Notes under the pieces: model-generated
What the model saw: the letters and a program-made list of their open reading frames with translations, nothing else
Told to the model about the DNA's origin: nothing
Databases searched by the model: none
Made by a program: the position numbers and the translations under genes
Part shown: piece by piece, positions 36,595 through 46,242 of the stretch
Layout: each line of letters begins with the position of its first letter
How positions within the stretch are numbered: position 1 is the stretch's first letter
Assembly: GCA_027924585.1 (NCBI GenBank)
Contig: BSBM01000461.1
Location: 10,617,001-10,681,000 of the forward strand
Source of the DNA: Larix kaempferi
Taxonomy: Eukaryota; Streptophyta; Pinopsida; Pinales; Pinaceae
DNA length: 64,000 nucleotides
Reading direction: 5' to 3'

Positions 36595-37601
36595 ATGGGT
36601 GAGCATATCCTCAATATTGACATTGAGGACATATACTTTCTGACCAGTTTGTCCCAAAGAGGGGATGCTGTACAACTCACTGGGACACGGGCCAGTGATC
36701 GTACAGTTGAGGACATGGTGTCACGACACTGTGTTGCTACTTCTCGTCCTTCCAGCGGGAAGATACTCATCAGAGATGTGGTGAGTCATCCACTGAGGAC
36801 CATACTGCTCACTATTACCACGGTGGCGGGTAGCCAAGCTCCACATATGGCTACTCGGACTCAGATGTTATATGCGGAAGACTGTATGTCTCCCATGGTG
36901 TTCAACTAGTGCGAGGATCTACTCGCAAACATCCGAGCTCAGTTGACCAAGTGTTGGCATGGGGAGCTCAAGCAGTTTGGATACAGATTGATCGTAGTTT
37001 CATTCCTCTTGGAGCGGGTTCCTCTTCTGCGCCTATAGGTGGTACTGGATGACAACGATCTGAGAGATCCTCACATGCTCAGGTGGGCAGAGGTGATGAC
37101 CCGCCATGGTGGGGGTCCCATCATCAGTTTTGGCCCCAAGTTTTTCAGCTGGCTAGAGGGCTTGTTACTTATGGTCAAGGACTTTCCTTACAATGGTACA
37201 GACTTTTGGGAGGATCCCGACTTAGCGCTGCCAGAGGGTGCAGCATGGGGTGATATCGGTAAGAACAAAACCCTTGTATTTTTTAGTTTTGTGAATTATA
37301 TTATTTTTTTGATGTAGTGCTGACAAGTACATTATATGTATGTGTAGATGTGGGTCCCATGCGACCAGTAGGTCTCTCTCTTCTGGCGAGGAGAGACAGA
37401 GGTGGAGAGGTAGTGGTTCCTGCAGGTGCTCATGATGCCATCGAGGAGATGGAGGAGGTATACCAGAACCTGTCCGAGCTGACTGTGGAGGTACCAGAGC
37501 CGGTTATCAATGACCTATCGAGGCCCATGCAGAGGTATGGGGTTGGAGCATCTGTGCGCTTCAACGCCTTAATCCACAAGGTGGCTCGTACTGTAGACTG
37601 A
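36595..37601 (+). pseudogene. Spliced antisense ORF inside the 16.1-kb element
   Basis: A plus-strand frame opposite to gag-pol. Exon 1 (36595-37258, continuing upstream with stops to about 36490) reads GEHILNIDIEDIYFLTSLSQ, ASDRTVEDMVSRHCV, MLRWAEVMTRHGGGP and PDLALPEGAAWGDI, with two TAG codons (36907 and 37036). A GTAAGA...GTGTAG intron (37259-37347, 89 bp) joins GATATC-G to AT-GTG, giving GDI-DVGPMRPVGLSLLARR. The frame ends with RFNALIHKVARTVD at 37601. The frame-keeping intron shows it is a real transcript unit. Antisense ORFs at this place are known in Grande-type Tat elements; the function is unknown to me. Confidence 0.65.
37259..37347 (+). other. Intron of the antisense ORF
   Basis: Donor GTAAGAAC, T-rich body, acceptor TGTGTAG; phase-1 joint restores a single open frame. 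Confidence 0.65.
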
Positions 37602-37939
37602 TTTCTCACCCAGCGTTAGAGAGCTATTAGAGGCAGGGGCGGTGTACGGGGAAAGCATCTAGCCTGATTGCACTTTTAGACTTGTACTGAGAGCTTAGAG
37701 GCCTCAGATTTTTGTACTTACTAAAAGCTATGATGCTTCAGATTTTTGTAGAGACTCACTGAAAGCCATCGTGCTTCAGATTTTGTACCAACACTACTTT
37801 TGAGCGATTATATATATATACATTATCGGTGGTTTATACATTATATGTTCTTCAAATGATTAGTGATGTGATCGTGTTTATATGTTTTCTTTTGTACATT
37901 ATATTTACATGTTGTGAACGCTTTTACATATTATGGATG

Positions 37940-38407
37940 TTATGTGTGTGCAATGTACCAATCCAAAATGAAATTGGCCATCGAGTCAGCAACTGTGTTT
38001 AAATCTCGTGGAATGTGCAGGTATTGAACAGATTCAAATGACCTTTCTAGGAAACGTACTCGTCTGAAGAGACTAAGTAAGATGGGATCACGGATGGCGT
38101 ATATCCGGTTCAGATGAGAAACCACTAATTGAGAATCCATGTGGATGACAATGTGGTTCATACCCAAGGAAATGGCATCAGCTAGGGTTCCGATTACTGC
38201 CTGATATTCTGCGGCATTGTTGGTCGCAAACCCTAGGCAACTTCCTCCTGAGCTAATGAGCTCACTTGTTGGGGAATATAGTACCCAGGATGCCGAAGCA
38301 AAGTGAAGGGTATGCCGGCTGGTGTCATCCGTGAATCCATAGCACGTTTCCATCTGCACACGCAGACAGAACATGGTATGAGAAGCGGAAACAAGATCAA
38401 AAGACAC
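37940..38407 (-). pseudogene. Second RNase H (aRNH type) downstream of integrase
   Basis: A 155-codon segment with the RNase H fold: ASWVLYSPTSELISSGGSCL (strands 1-2), NNAAEYQAVIGTLADAI (catalytic Glu helix), VIHMDSQLVVSHLN (catalytic Asp) and NTVADSMAN (final Asp). The first-strand motif is FASAS, so the first catalytic Asp appears lost. Tat-lineage elements carry an additional archaeal-like RNase H, usually between the normal RNase H and integrase. Here it lies after integrase, about 70 bp beyond its stop and in its own frame. It would degrade the RNA strand during reverse transcription. Confidence 0.75.
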
Positions 38408-38481
38408 TTGAAAAGAAATGCATCACACCACACAAAAACAAACCATGTACAGTATATACAAGCAAGTCTATGCATGAGAGA

Positions 38482-39560
38482 TCAAGCGTAGTATCTCTTG
38501 AGGTAAAGCCCATTACAGGGTTCACCCAAAGAGATTCCATCATAATCTTCAAGCTTGTAGGCACCTTTTTCCAACACATGTTTTATAACGTAGGGTCCAT
38601 GCCACATGGACTCGAACATCCCTGCTCCTAGTTTATCGTGCTTTTGTTCATAAGTGAGGACCAGATCACCCTCATTAAAGATATGAGGTTCAACCGACTT
38701 ATCATATTGGGCCTTGATGCGTTTCTTATGTGCTTCATTAGCAAGACTGGCATCACGGCGAGACTCGTCAAGTTGGGCTAAGTGTAAGAGACATTTTTCC
38801 TCAGCAGTAGTGTTAGGAAGAAGTTCGATCACAAGCTGTAAAGATGGGATTTCGCACTCTATCAGCAGAACAACCTCCAATCCATATACCAATTGGAAGG
38901 GAGTGAAGCCTGTGGCAGTTTTAACGGTAGTTCGGCAGGCCCATAATGCTGAAAAGAGCATATTATGCCAGTTGGACTTTTGTGTCCCTTCCATCCTCTG
39001 GATCATAGTTTTCAAGACCTTGTTAATTGCCTCGACCTGTCCATTGGATTGCGAGTAGTAGGGTGTCGAATTTTCATGGCGAAAACCCAACCTGTCGCTC
39101 AATTCATCAACCATATGGTTCTGAAAGTGAGAACCATGATCGGTAACTATGGCCTGCGGAACTCCAAATCGCACTATCACATGATTAAACATGAAGAGTG
39201 CTGCGGTTTTGCCATCATTTTGGTATGTAGGCATAGCCTCGTCCCACTTTGTGAAGTAATCCACAGCTACGATGATGTAACTATGCCCCCCTGCTGAGGT
39301 AGGCTTACAGTGCATAAAATTGATGCCCCATTTTGCAAATGGGCCAACGGCAATAACCGGATGTAGCGGGGAAGATGAGTGCGCTTCTTCATATGGAAGT
39401 GTTGGCAAGGAGGACATTTTTTAATGGCCTCAATACAATCTTTGAAGATAGTAGGCCAATAATATCCTGCGCGCAAAATATTCTAGGCAGTAGCCATCCC
39501 AGAGAGATGACCGCCACATGCCCCAGCGTGACAGTCATTCAGAATGTGTTCAACCTCATC
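38482..39560 (-). pseudogene. Integrase (HHCC, catalytic core, C-terminus)
   Basis: The zinc-binding part reads CHAGACGGHL, then CIEAIKKCPPCQ. The catalytic core (38482-39417) reads VDYFTKWDEAM, IVTDHGSHFQNHMVDELS, YYSQSNGQVEAINKVLK and ALWACRTTVKTATGFTPFQL. The TD-Asp and the Glu of NGQVEA are about 35 residues apart (DDE family), but the first position reads WGINF where WGIDF is expected, so the first catalytic Asp is replaced by Asn. The C-terminus has EGDLVLTYEQKHDKLGAGMF and WHGPYVI, and there is no chromodomain. A stop at about 39483 and a frame break near 39417 separate the zinc part from upstream RNase H. Confidence 0.9.
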
Positions 39561-40031
39561 ATGAGTGAGACAACATTGAAGGATTGAATCGACGCCACGA
39601 TGATACAAAGTATCATTGATGATTAAATAATACTTTGCATGGTGACGAATATTACAACGATCGTCGCGGGAAAGTTGAGGATTGAAGCATTGGGTTTGAA
39701 GATACAACAGAATATCTCCATACCAAGGGTCAATCGTACTAATGAGAAACAATGATTCATCCGGAAATGAATCATTGTGCTCAACTTCTAAATCAGGACG
39801 GGGAAGGTCGCAAATGAGCTCAGCAAACACCAAAGGTTTTTTAGACTTAGCTTTCTCAAAAAGAAGATCGAATTCTTGCAGTATCACAATCCAGCGTGAA
39901 TACTTGCCCCCAAGCACCTGATGTGCCAGTACGTGGTACATGGGGTTCGAGTCGGCAATGATAGTGGTGGTGCGGAGCAAGATTTAATGACGGAACTTCT
40001 GGATGGCAATGACTACCGCGAAAGCAAGTTT
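39483..40031 (-). pseudogene. RNase H and connection region of Pol
   Basis: Follows RT and holds the end of RNase H (TIIADSNPMYHVLAHQVLGG, RWIVILQEFDLLFEKAKSKK) and the linker to the integrase zinc finger (TLYHRGVDSILQCCLTHDE). A frame break separates it from the RT segment near 40030. Confidence 0.75.
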
Positions 40032-41168
40032 TTAGACATGTGAGTATCTAGTTTCGGTGTCAGCTAGACCCTTACTTGCATAGTATATCACATGTTCCTG
40101 AGCGTTTTGATCCTCCTGTACCAAAACCATGGCGATAGTGGTAGCAGAAGCGGCGAGATATAAGATGTAATCTTGATAATAATTAGGCGGTTGGAGCACA
40201 GGGGCATGCGTGATGGCATGTTTGATACTGTCGAAGGATTTTTGAGCTTGGTCGTCCCAAATGAATGGGACGTCCTTCTTAAGCAGTCTCATATAGCCCT
40301 GAGTTTTCTCCGCAAAATTGCACACAAAACATCTGAGGTAAGTCGCCTTCCCTTGGAGACTTTGAAGTTCTGTAACATCAGTCAAGGGTGGTAGGTTGAT
40401 GATGGCCTCCACCTTTAAGGGATCAATGTGGATCCCATCCTTCAAAATGATAAATCCTAAGAGGCGTCCGGACTCAATGCAAAAGATACACTTGTGAGGA
40501 TTCAGACGGATATTGTACCATCTGCATCTAAGGAAAATGGTCGTCAGATGATCGATGTGGAACTCACGCTGCTTTGAATGAGCAGGGAGATCATCCAAGT
40601 AAGGTTCCACAAAGTCCTTAATATCGTGGAATGCATATGACATGGCCCACTGAAATGTGGCGCCAGCATTTTTAAGGCCAAATGGGAGCTTGTGATAAGC
40701 GAATGTACCCCATGGGCAGATGAAAACCGTCTTATGTTGGTCGGCTGGGTTGATCTCAATTTGGTTGTAACCAGAAAAGCCATCCATGAATGAGAAGATG
40801 ATGCTTCTGGCACAGTTGTCGATGATCTGGTCGATGAAGGGGGTTGGGTAGTTGTCTTTTGGACAGGCCCGATTAAGGTCCCGATAATCAACACAGACAT
40901 GAATGGTGCCCTGCTTTTTGTTCACAGGAAAGACGTTTGAGACCCAATCCGTCAATGGGACAGGATAAATAAAGCCATCCTTTAAGAACTTTTCAATTTC
41001 TGTCTTAATAGCCGCAGTCTTCCGGGGGTGTACCGATCGCAACTTTTGACGTACAGGTTTGATATCGGGATAGGTTTTTATTTCGTGAGAAACAATTGCG
41101 GGGTCTATCCCAGGCATCTCCTCATAGGACCAAGCAAACACGTCTCGAAATTGCTTGAACAAGGCCAT
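40032..41168 (-). pseudogene. Reverse transcriptase with RNase H start
   Basis: A 378-codon open segment with the gypsy RT blocks: VCVDYRDLNRACPKDNYPTP (residue ~93), FSFMDGFSGYNQI (~125), LPFGLKNAGATFQ (~161), the catalytic EPYLDDL (~188-194) and GRLLGFIILKDGI (~235). It copies element RNA into DNA in the cytoplasmic particle. The RNase H that follows begins YILYLAASATTIAMVLVQED, where the usual first Asp is Ala. The catalytic Asp pair of RT is present; a stop just upstream (41178) cuts it from protease. Confidence 0.9.
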
Positions 41169-41180
41169 GCTAACAGTGAT

Positions 41181-41750
41181 TTATTCAAAGGAACACTTCT
41201 GGCCTATGCGAATGTGTTCCACTATACCTGGTTTCACGGAGATGTCTACCTCAATAGTTGGCTCAATGTTAGCCAAGTTTCCCTCTGTGTCCGTAAGACA
41301 TGTGACGATGGGAAAATGAGGGGATGGGTAGATATCCGGTGAAAAGAGGGTATGAATGTTGTCTTCTACGTACTCCCATGGAGGAAGAAAAGATGACCTA
41401 TGATGAAGATCATCCCATGGACCATCATCTACATTCATTACTTCCATGATGGACTCGTCTGAATGAAAAGTATGGAGTAAGAGATCAGGTAGAGAGGGTT
41501 CCCGTCGTAGAGAACAGGAAGGAGGTTCCATGGATGGACGGTCCTCCGGCGCTGTTTGGATAGCCTCACAAATACGTTTACCGGGTGAAAGAGGCATCGC
41601 ATCTCCAAACAAGTGTGTTGTGGCTTCATCCGGTACAAGCCAAGCATCGTTTGAGTGAGATAAAATCTCAGTGGATATCATGTTCACCGTGACGACATGA
41701 TTAGGGGGGTCCGCGGCTGGAAAAACGCTCATGAGAGATGAATATTTCAA
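41181..41750 (-). pseudogene. Acidic linker between protease and RT
   Basis: A 189-codon open segment rich in Asp, Glu, Pro and Ser (FHSDESIMEVMNVDDGPWDD, SFLPPWEYVEDNIHTLF). Such spacers are usual between protease and RT in large gypsy elements. No enzyme motif. The frame then meets a stop before RT. Confidence 0.6.
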
Positions 41751-41774
41751 TAGGTCAACCCCTACACTCTCATA

Positions 41775-42260
41775 CTATTTTGATGTCTGTCCAATGGAAG
41801 GAACATGGTCACCAGGATGAGTAGTGACGTCCGGTGTACAAAAATCTAATTGGTCGATAGTAACAATTCGGCCTTGGTGGGGGAATTGTGTTGTGCGAAA
41901 GACTGAAGAGGCTACAGCCTGCATGGTATAAAACCAATTGTGACCAAGCAAGAGATTATAATCTAACGAGGCCGAGACCACTTCCACGTTAATGGTTAAG
42001 ATATTTCCACCCAACTCAATTGCAAGAGCTTGTAAGAGCCCATGAGGTTGACATCCACGCCCGTCGAATGCTTTCAATGTGGTAGGAGAATGATTCAATT
42101 CAGGGGATCCAATGGCTCTCCAACAAGCGATGGACATGACAGAAGTGGAGGCTCCTTCGTCCAAAAGAGTGCGATGGACAATCTTCCCAACAAGGTTCGT
42201 AGTAACTTGGAATGTGAGCTGGTGTGAGAGCCTCGGCTTGAGGTTGTCAAGATGAAACAT
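41775..42260 (-). pseudogene. Aspartic protease domain
   Basis: The retropepsin loop reads RTLLDEGASTSVMS (catalytic Asp kept, DEG in place of DTG/DSG), with the later strand-turn YNLLLGHNWFY. This DEGAS form is a family variant rather than a random hit. It follows the knuckle and precedes the acidic linker, the normal Gag-Pro-Pol order. Confidence 0.85.
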
Positions 42261-42332
42261 GATGGTGTTCGAGGAATCCGGGTCAACTGCACCAATAGCT
42301 ACAAGGAGAGTTCTGCGTTGATTGGGACAATT

Positions 42333-42856
42333 CTACAAAACTTCCAAGGTGGACATGGCACAAGGAGCTTGGGCCAGGTCTTCTACGATATTGTAATTTT
42401 GTGTCGCACGAGCATTAGGATTGAAAACAGCTTTTCGAATCGTACTCTTGGGCGGACGCAATATCGAATCTAAAGAGGGTCTCTCTATGGTGAGAGAAGT
42501 CGACGGTACAATGACATGAGGTAAAGAGTCGAAATCTTTTTCAGTATTACTTCCGGCGGGTTCCTTCGAAGGGACCTGTTCGTAAGATCGCGAGCGAGTA
42601 GTTAAATTGATCGCCTCGTTATGCAACATGAGAACATGCGCGGTATTGGATGGTAAGATCATGAGTGAGCAATCATCTGCTGATTTTGAGCAGGAAACGG
42701 ATCATTGAGGACTGCCGGAGTCGGTTTACCCCTAAGAAACTTCTGAACTTCATCTCTATCGGAACACTCTTTGGAGAAATGGTCTTCTCCACACAGTAAG
42801 CAAGGATACTTCGGTTTCCTTTTCTACTTAGTATCTTCGGGAGTGCTCTTCATTTC
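42333..42856 (-). pseudogene. Zinc knuckle and Gag-protease spacer
   Basis: In sense, about 42770-42830 encodes YPCLLCGEDHFSKECSDR, a C-x2-C-x3-H-x4-C knuckle one residue shorter than the canonical CCHC box. A spacer follows (LRGKPTPAVLNDPFP, then a 109-codon open segment rich in Ser/Thr/Pro). It would bind element RNA. Confidence 0.75.
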
Positions 42857-43717
42857 CTATTGGGAAGAAGACTTCTTGGGTTTCCCCTTGTTCTTCTTTT
42901 TTTTTTTTAAATTCTGGGATGAAGCTGATTGAACAGAATTCACCTCTTTAGTTACAGTAGGAGGAGTGGACTTGGCAGTGCTGTGGCCAGCCGGAGTTAT
43001 GTTGGATGATCCAATAATGCTAGTAGCAGGCTGGGTGGTAAGGGAACCTATGATCCCGTCAGCTTGGGGTCCCTTATGTGGCTTTGTGGGATTGTTAATG
43101 TCCAGGGGTGCATCAGGAAAAATATTGAACAGAGTGCCAGACTGGGAATAGACTAGGTCTAACAGATGAGCACTCGCGATGGCTTGTTCTTCGGTGATAG
43201 CACCTCGCATGGCAACATCTTTTGCTATGACAGGAAGGAGTGACTTTGTAAACCAGTCTAATAGGAGCTGATCTGGAATGGGAGCTTTAATGAGACGTCG
43301 TCTCCTTCCCCACTCGTGGATATGATCCGAAATGTGAGTGGCAGTATTCTGACGGAGTGAGGTTAAAAGCTTAGTACCAGTCTCATACCGTATAGGCAAC
43401 TGGAAATGCATCAAAAAGTTCATAGCAAGAGAGCCAAAGTCAGGAAAAGAGTGTGGTAGCAACTCAATGTACCACTTGGCAGCCGAACGGGTGAGAGTCC
43501 TTTGGAACAATCTAAGATGAATTGAATCGTCCATTAAGGAATTAGATGAACACCATAAATGGTATGTCATCACGTGGTTCTTCGGGTCTTCACCCGGCTT
43601 GCAGTCAAACTTGGGGATATCAAATGGAAGTTTCACCGAAATCGGTGGCCAGTTAGATCCATGGTAAATAGGATCGTTGGTTAAGCGAGAGAGGTCAGGT
43701 AGGTCCAAAGTAGCCAA
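42857..43717 (-). pseudogene. Gag capsid domain
   Basis: A 286-codon segment with the Retrotrans_gag pattern: KLPFDIPKFDCKPGEDPKNH, RLFQRTLTRSAAKWYIELLP, NFLMHFQLPIRYETGTKLLT and LIKAPIPDQLLLDWFTKSLL. A Lys-rich tail (KKKKKNKGKPKK) before the knuckle should aid RNA binding. It is continuous upstream with the Pro/Gly-rich region. Confidence 0.88.
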
Positions 43718-45150
43718 AAAGGGCAGTTGTGGATTAGGATGCGCGTATTGATAATACGGATATGGCGTGTAAGGACTAAACTGACCGTAAGGTGTACCAT
43801 GATAAAACTGACCATAGGGGGGTGTGCCGCCCAGACCGTAAGGAGGTCCGCCACCATAAGGTGGTCTATTCCAATAGGGTGGGGGTCCACCTCCACCTCT
43901 GGGAGGGGGTGGAGATCCACCACCACCACCGAGAGGAGGTGGGGGTCCATAACCGTAATAAGGTGGCCCACCACCACCTCCACCTGGAGGGGGTGGTGGA
44001 CCACTTCCGCTGTCAGATGGGTGGGGGCCCCCATCGCCTGTGCTGTCGGAAGGATGAGGGTTTCTACCAGTGCCACCACCAGGGTAATTAGGTCCTCCAC
44101 CGCCTCCACCTAGAGGGGGAGGTGGACCACCGCTGCCACCCGAAGGGAAATGTCCTCCTCCACCATGATAAGGTGGTCCGCCGCCTTCTCCGCCTGGAGG
44201 AGGGGGTGGACCATTTCCACCACCGCCTGAGGGGTGAGAGGCATTGTAGGTAAAATGAGGTGGGCCTCCACCAACATTAGGTGGGGGCCCACCGCCTCTA
44301 ACAGGAGGTGGGGGAGGACCGATCGGGGGTGGTGGTACTTAAGGGATAGTTGGTTGGGGTCCGTGTTGCAACACAGGTTGTTTCCCCCATAGAGTATAAG
44401 TATTTCCGGGATAAGGTATCCTGTATAGTGCATTTCCGGGATTGGGTTGGCCCGGTGTAGGGTTAACGGAACCTGGATACGCTTGAATCCATGAGGGTTG
44501 GGTTACATTTGACGACCCTCCAACATGAGATAATCCCGTGGTGGATGGTCTAGCGGGTTGGGTAGGTCCAACGGAAGGCCTGTTGGGGACTCCACCAACA
44601 TTCTAGTTAGGAAATGAGGGTTTCCCCCCAGCCACAATAGGCTGACCACTATTCAAAGGTTGAAGCAACGTGGGTTGTTGACTAGCTACCATGGTAATAA
44701 CATTACCAATAAGATAATCTGTAGGAATGGAGTACCCTCCCCTTGAATTTTGAGGTGGGGGAGGAACTGGTAAAGTAACCGTGGTAGTGATAGGTGTATT
44801 GGACCGTTGTCCTTCCACCGGTTGGTTCACTTGAGCTGCAGGACTAGATTCCTACGAGGGTTGACCAGTCTCATTAGTGGTCATGGGGTGGGGTGCTTCA
44901 GGTGATCCAAAAGATATCGAATGAACTGGGATGTTTCCGTCGTCAAGTCTTATTTAGAAATGACGATTGTGGAACTCTTCAGAGTGTCGCTCAAGACTTT
45001 GTCTTCGAAGCTCATCTCCTTTAACACGTAACTGTTCCAAACATTCGTGAATGGGGCTGAAAGTTTTGGCAAGGTCAGACCTATGGTAAGGCCTAGTGAA
45101 CTCTAGAGTAGTCCAGTTAGGTGGGGATGAGATGGCAAAATGAGCCATTG
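43718..45150 (-). pseudogene. Pro/Gly-rich N-terminal Gag region
   Basis: Between 43740 and 44340 the sense frame encodes repeated GPPPPPGGGGGGPPYYGYG-like blocks with Tyr, Ser and Asn, about 200 residues of low-complexity sequence. Upstream (44603-44830, 44954-45148) are Gln/Pro-rich and charged pieces, the latter starting MAHFAISSPPNWTTLEFTRP, a possible Gag start. The ORFs on the other strand here are shadows of the same repeats. Stops interrupt the frame near 44338, 44602 and 44953. Confidence 0.65.
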
Positions 45151-45553
45151 GATGGTCTGTAGAAGATGTCCAATAAGCTGCTGAAGGACCAACAGTTGTT
45201 GTAGGGTCGTCCTAGGTCGGTTTATCCATTCCAACGATCCAAGTTCTCCCAGGATGATGGGAGAAGGGTTTTGTGAAGTGGGGGTTTGTGCTTCTTCATC
45301 CTACGTGGGATGAGAGGCAGGTGAATCTAGTGGAAACAAATATCCACCAATATTCAAGGTGGGGTTCCCTATTTCAGTAACTACGACCACGTTACGCTAA
45401 TCCATTCTTACCCTTGAAATAAACTCCGGATTAAGGGGAAATTCAGATGGCAATTTCAAGATCCTACGGAACCTTCTCTAGGGAAAATCTGCCAGAGTAT
45501 CAGGAAAATCATCCAAAAAAGGTCGAAACAGCGTTTCTCCTAAAGGTATACTA
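45151..45553 (-). other. Start of Gag / end of leader
   Basis: Short broken frames; no domain. Lies between the nested solo LTR and the first recognisable Gag residues. Confidence 0.4.
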
Positions 45554-45558
45554 AAAGA

Positions 45559-46237
45559 TGTTAAATTTTCAAAATTTACTTCAATCTAATCTAGGATCTT
45601 AACTGAGAGAACAACATGTACAACATATCAATCATGGACACAATAATACAAGCACACAAGAGACATAGATTTTACTTGGGGAAAACCATAAAGGTGAAAA
45701 ACCCCAATAACTTCCTCAGAGATAGATAGAGCAATGATACAACCAGAATACAAGAGATAGTCTTCTCCTAGAAGCAGAGCCTCCTCCTCCACAAGTGCGC
45801 CACTCTCCCAAGTGTGAGTGAGAGAATAGAATGTATAAAATGAGAGAGACACACTCTCTATTTATATAGTAACTTGACTTGACCTTTACTCAACTAGGTC
45901 GGCCTCAACTTAACCACTTAACATAATGCTGACTGGGCCAACCCCCACTAGGGTGGTCTAATAACCCTTTGACCCACATGACCGACCCCCAATAGGGTGG
46001 TCTAATAACCCTTTGACTCACATGACTTATACAAGGCCGACCCCAACAAGGTGGTCTAATAACCCATCAAGTATAAGTTACGACACTTACAATATAAATG
46101 ACGACACTTCCGTATAGAGGAATAATAACATCTCTATAGGAATACAACCACTTCCGTATAGAGGAATAATAACATCTCTATAGGAATACAATATACATAT
46201 ATGTGAAATACATTCTGAAGTTACATATACATCAACA
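45559..46237 (-). mobile_element. Nested copia-type solo LTR (679 bp)
   Basis: Ends read TG...CA (TGTTAAATTT ... CATCAACA on plus), with a perfect AAAGA target duplication at 45554-45558 and 46238-46242. The minus strand has a TATA box (TATATAAATAGAG, about 45855-45872). It also has a U5-like GGGGTTTTTCACC / GGTTTTCCCC stretch (45675-45710) typical of plant copia LTRs. Inside are tandem repeats: GGTGGTCTAATAACCC three times (about 45950-46070) and a 44-bp repeat starting CACTTCCG at 46105 and 46149. Confidence 0.88.
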
Positions 46238-46242
46238 AAAGA

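Noticed and set aside
43727-44113. Plus ORFs rich in Arg and Trp opposite Gag
   Set aside because: Shadow of the Pro/Gly-rich Gag repeat on the minus strand.
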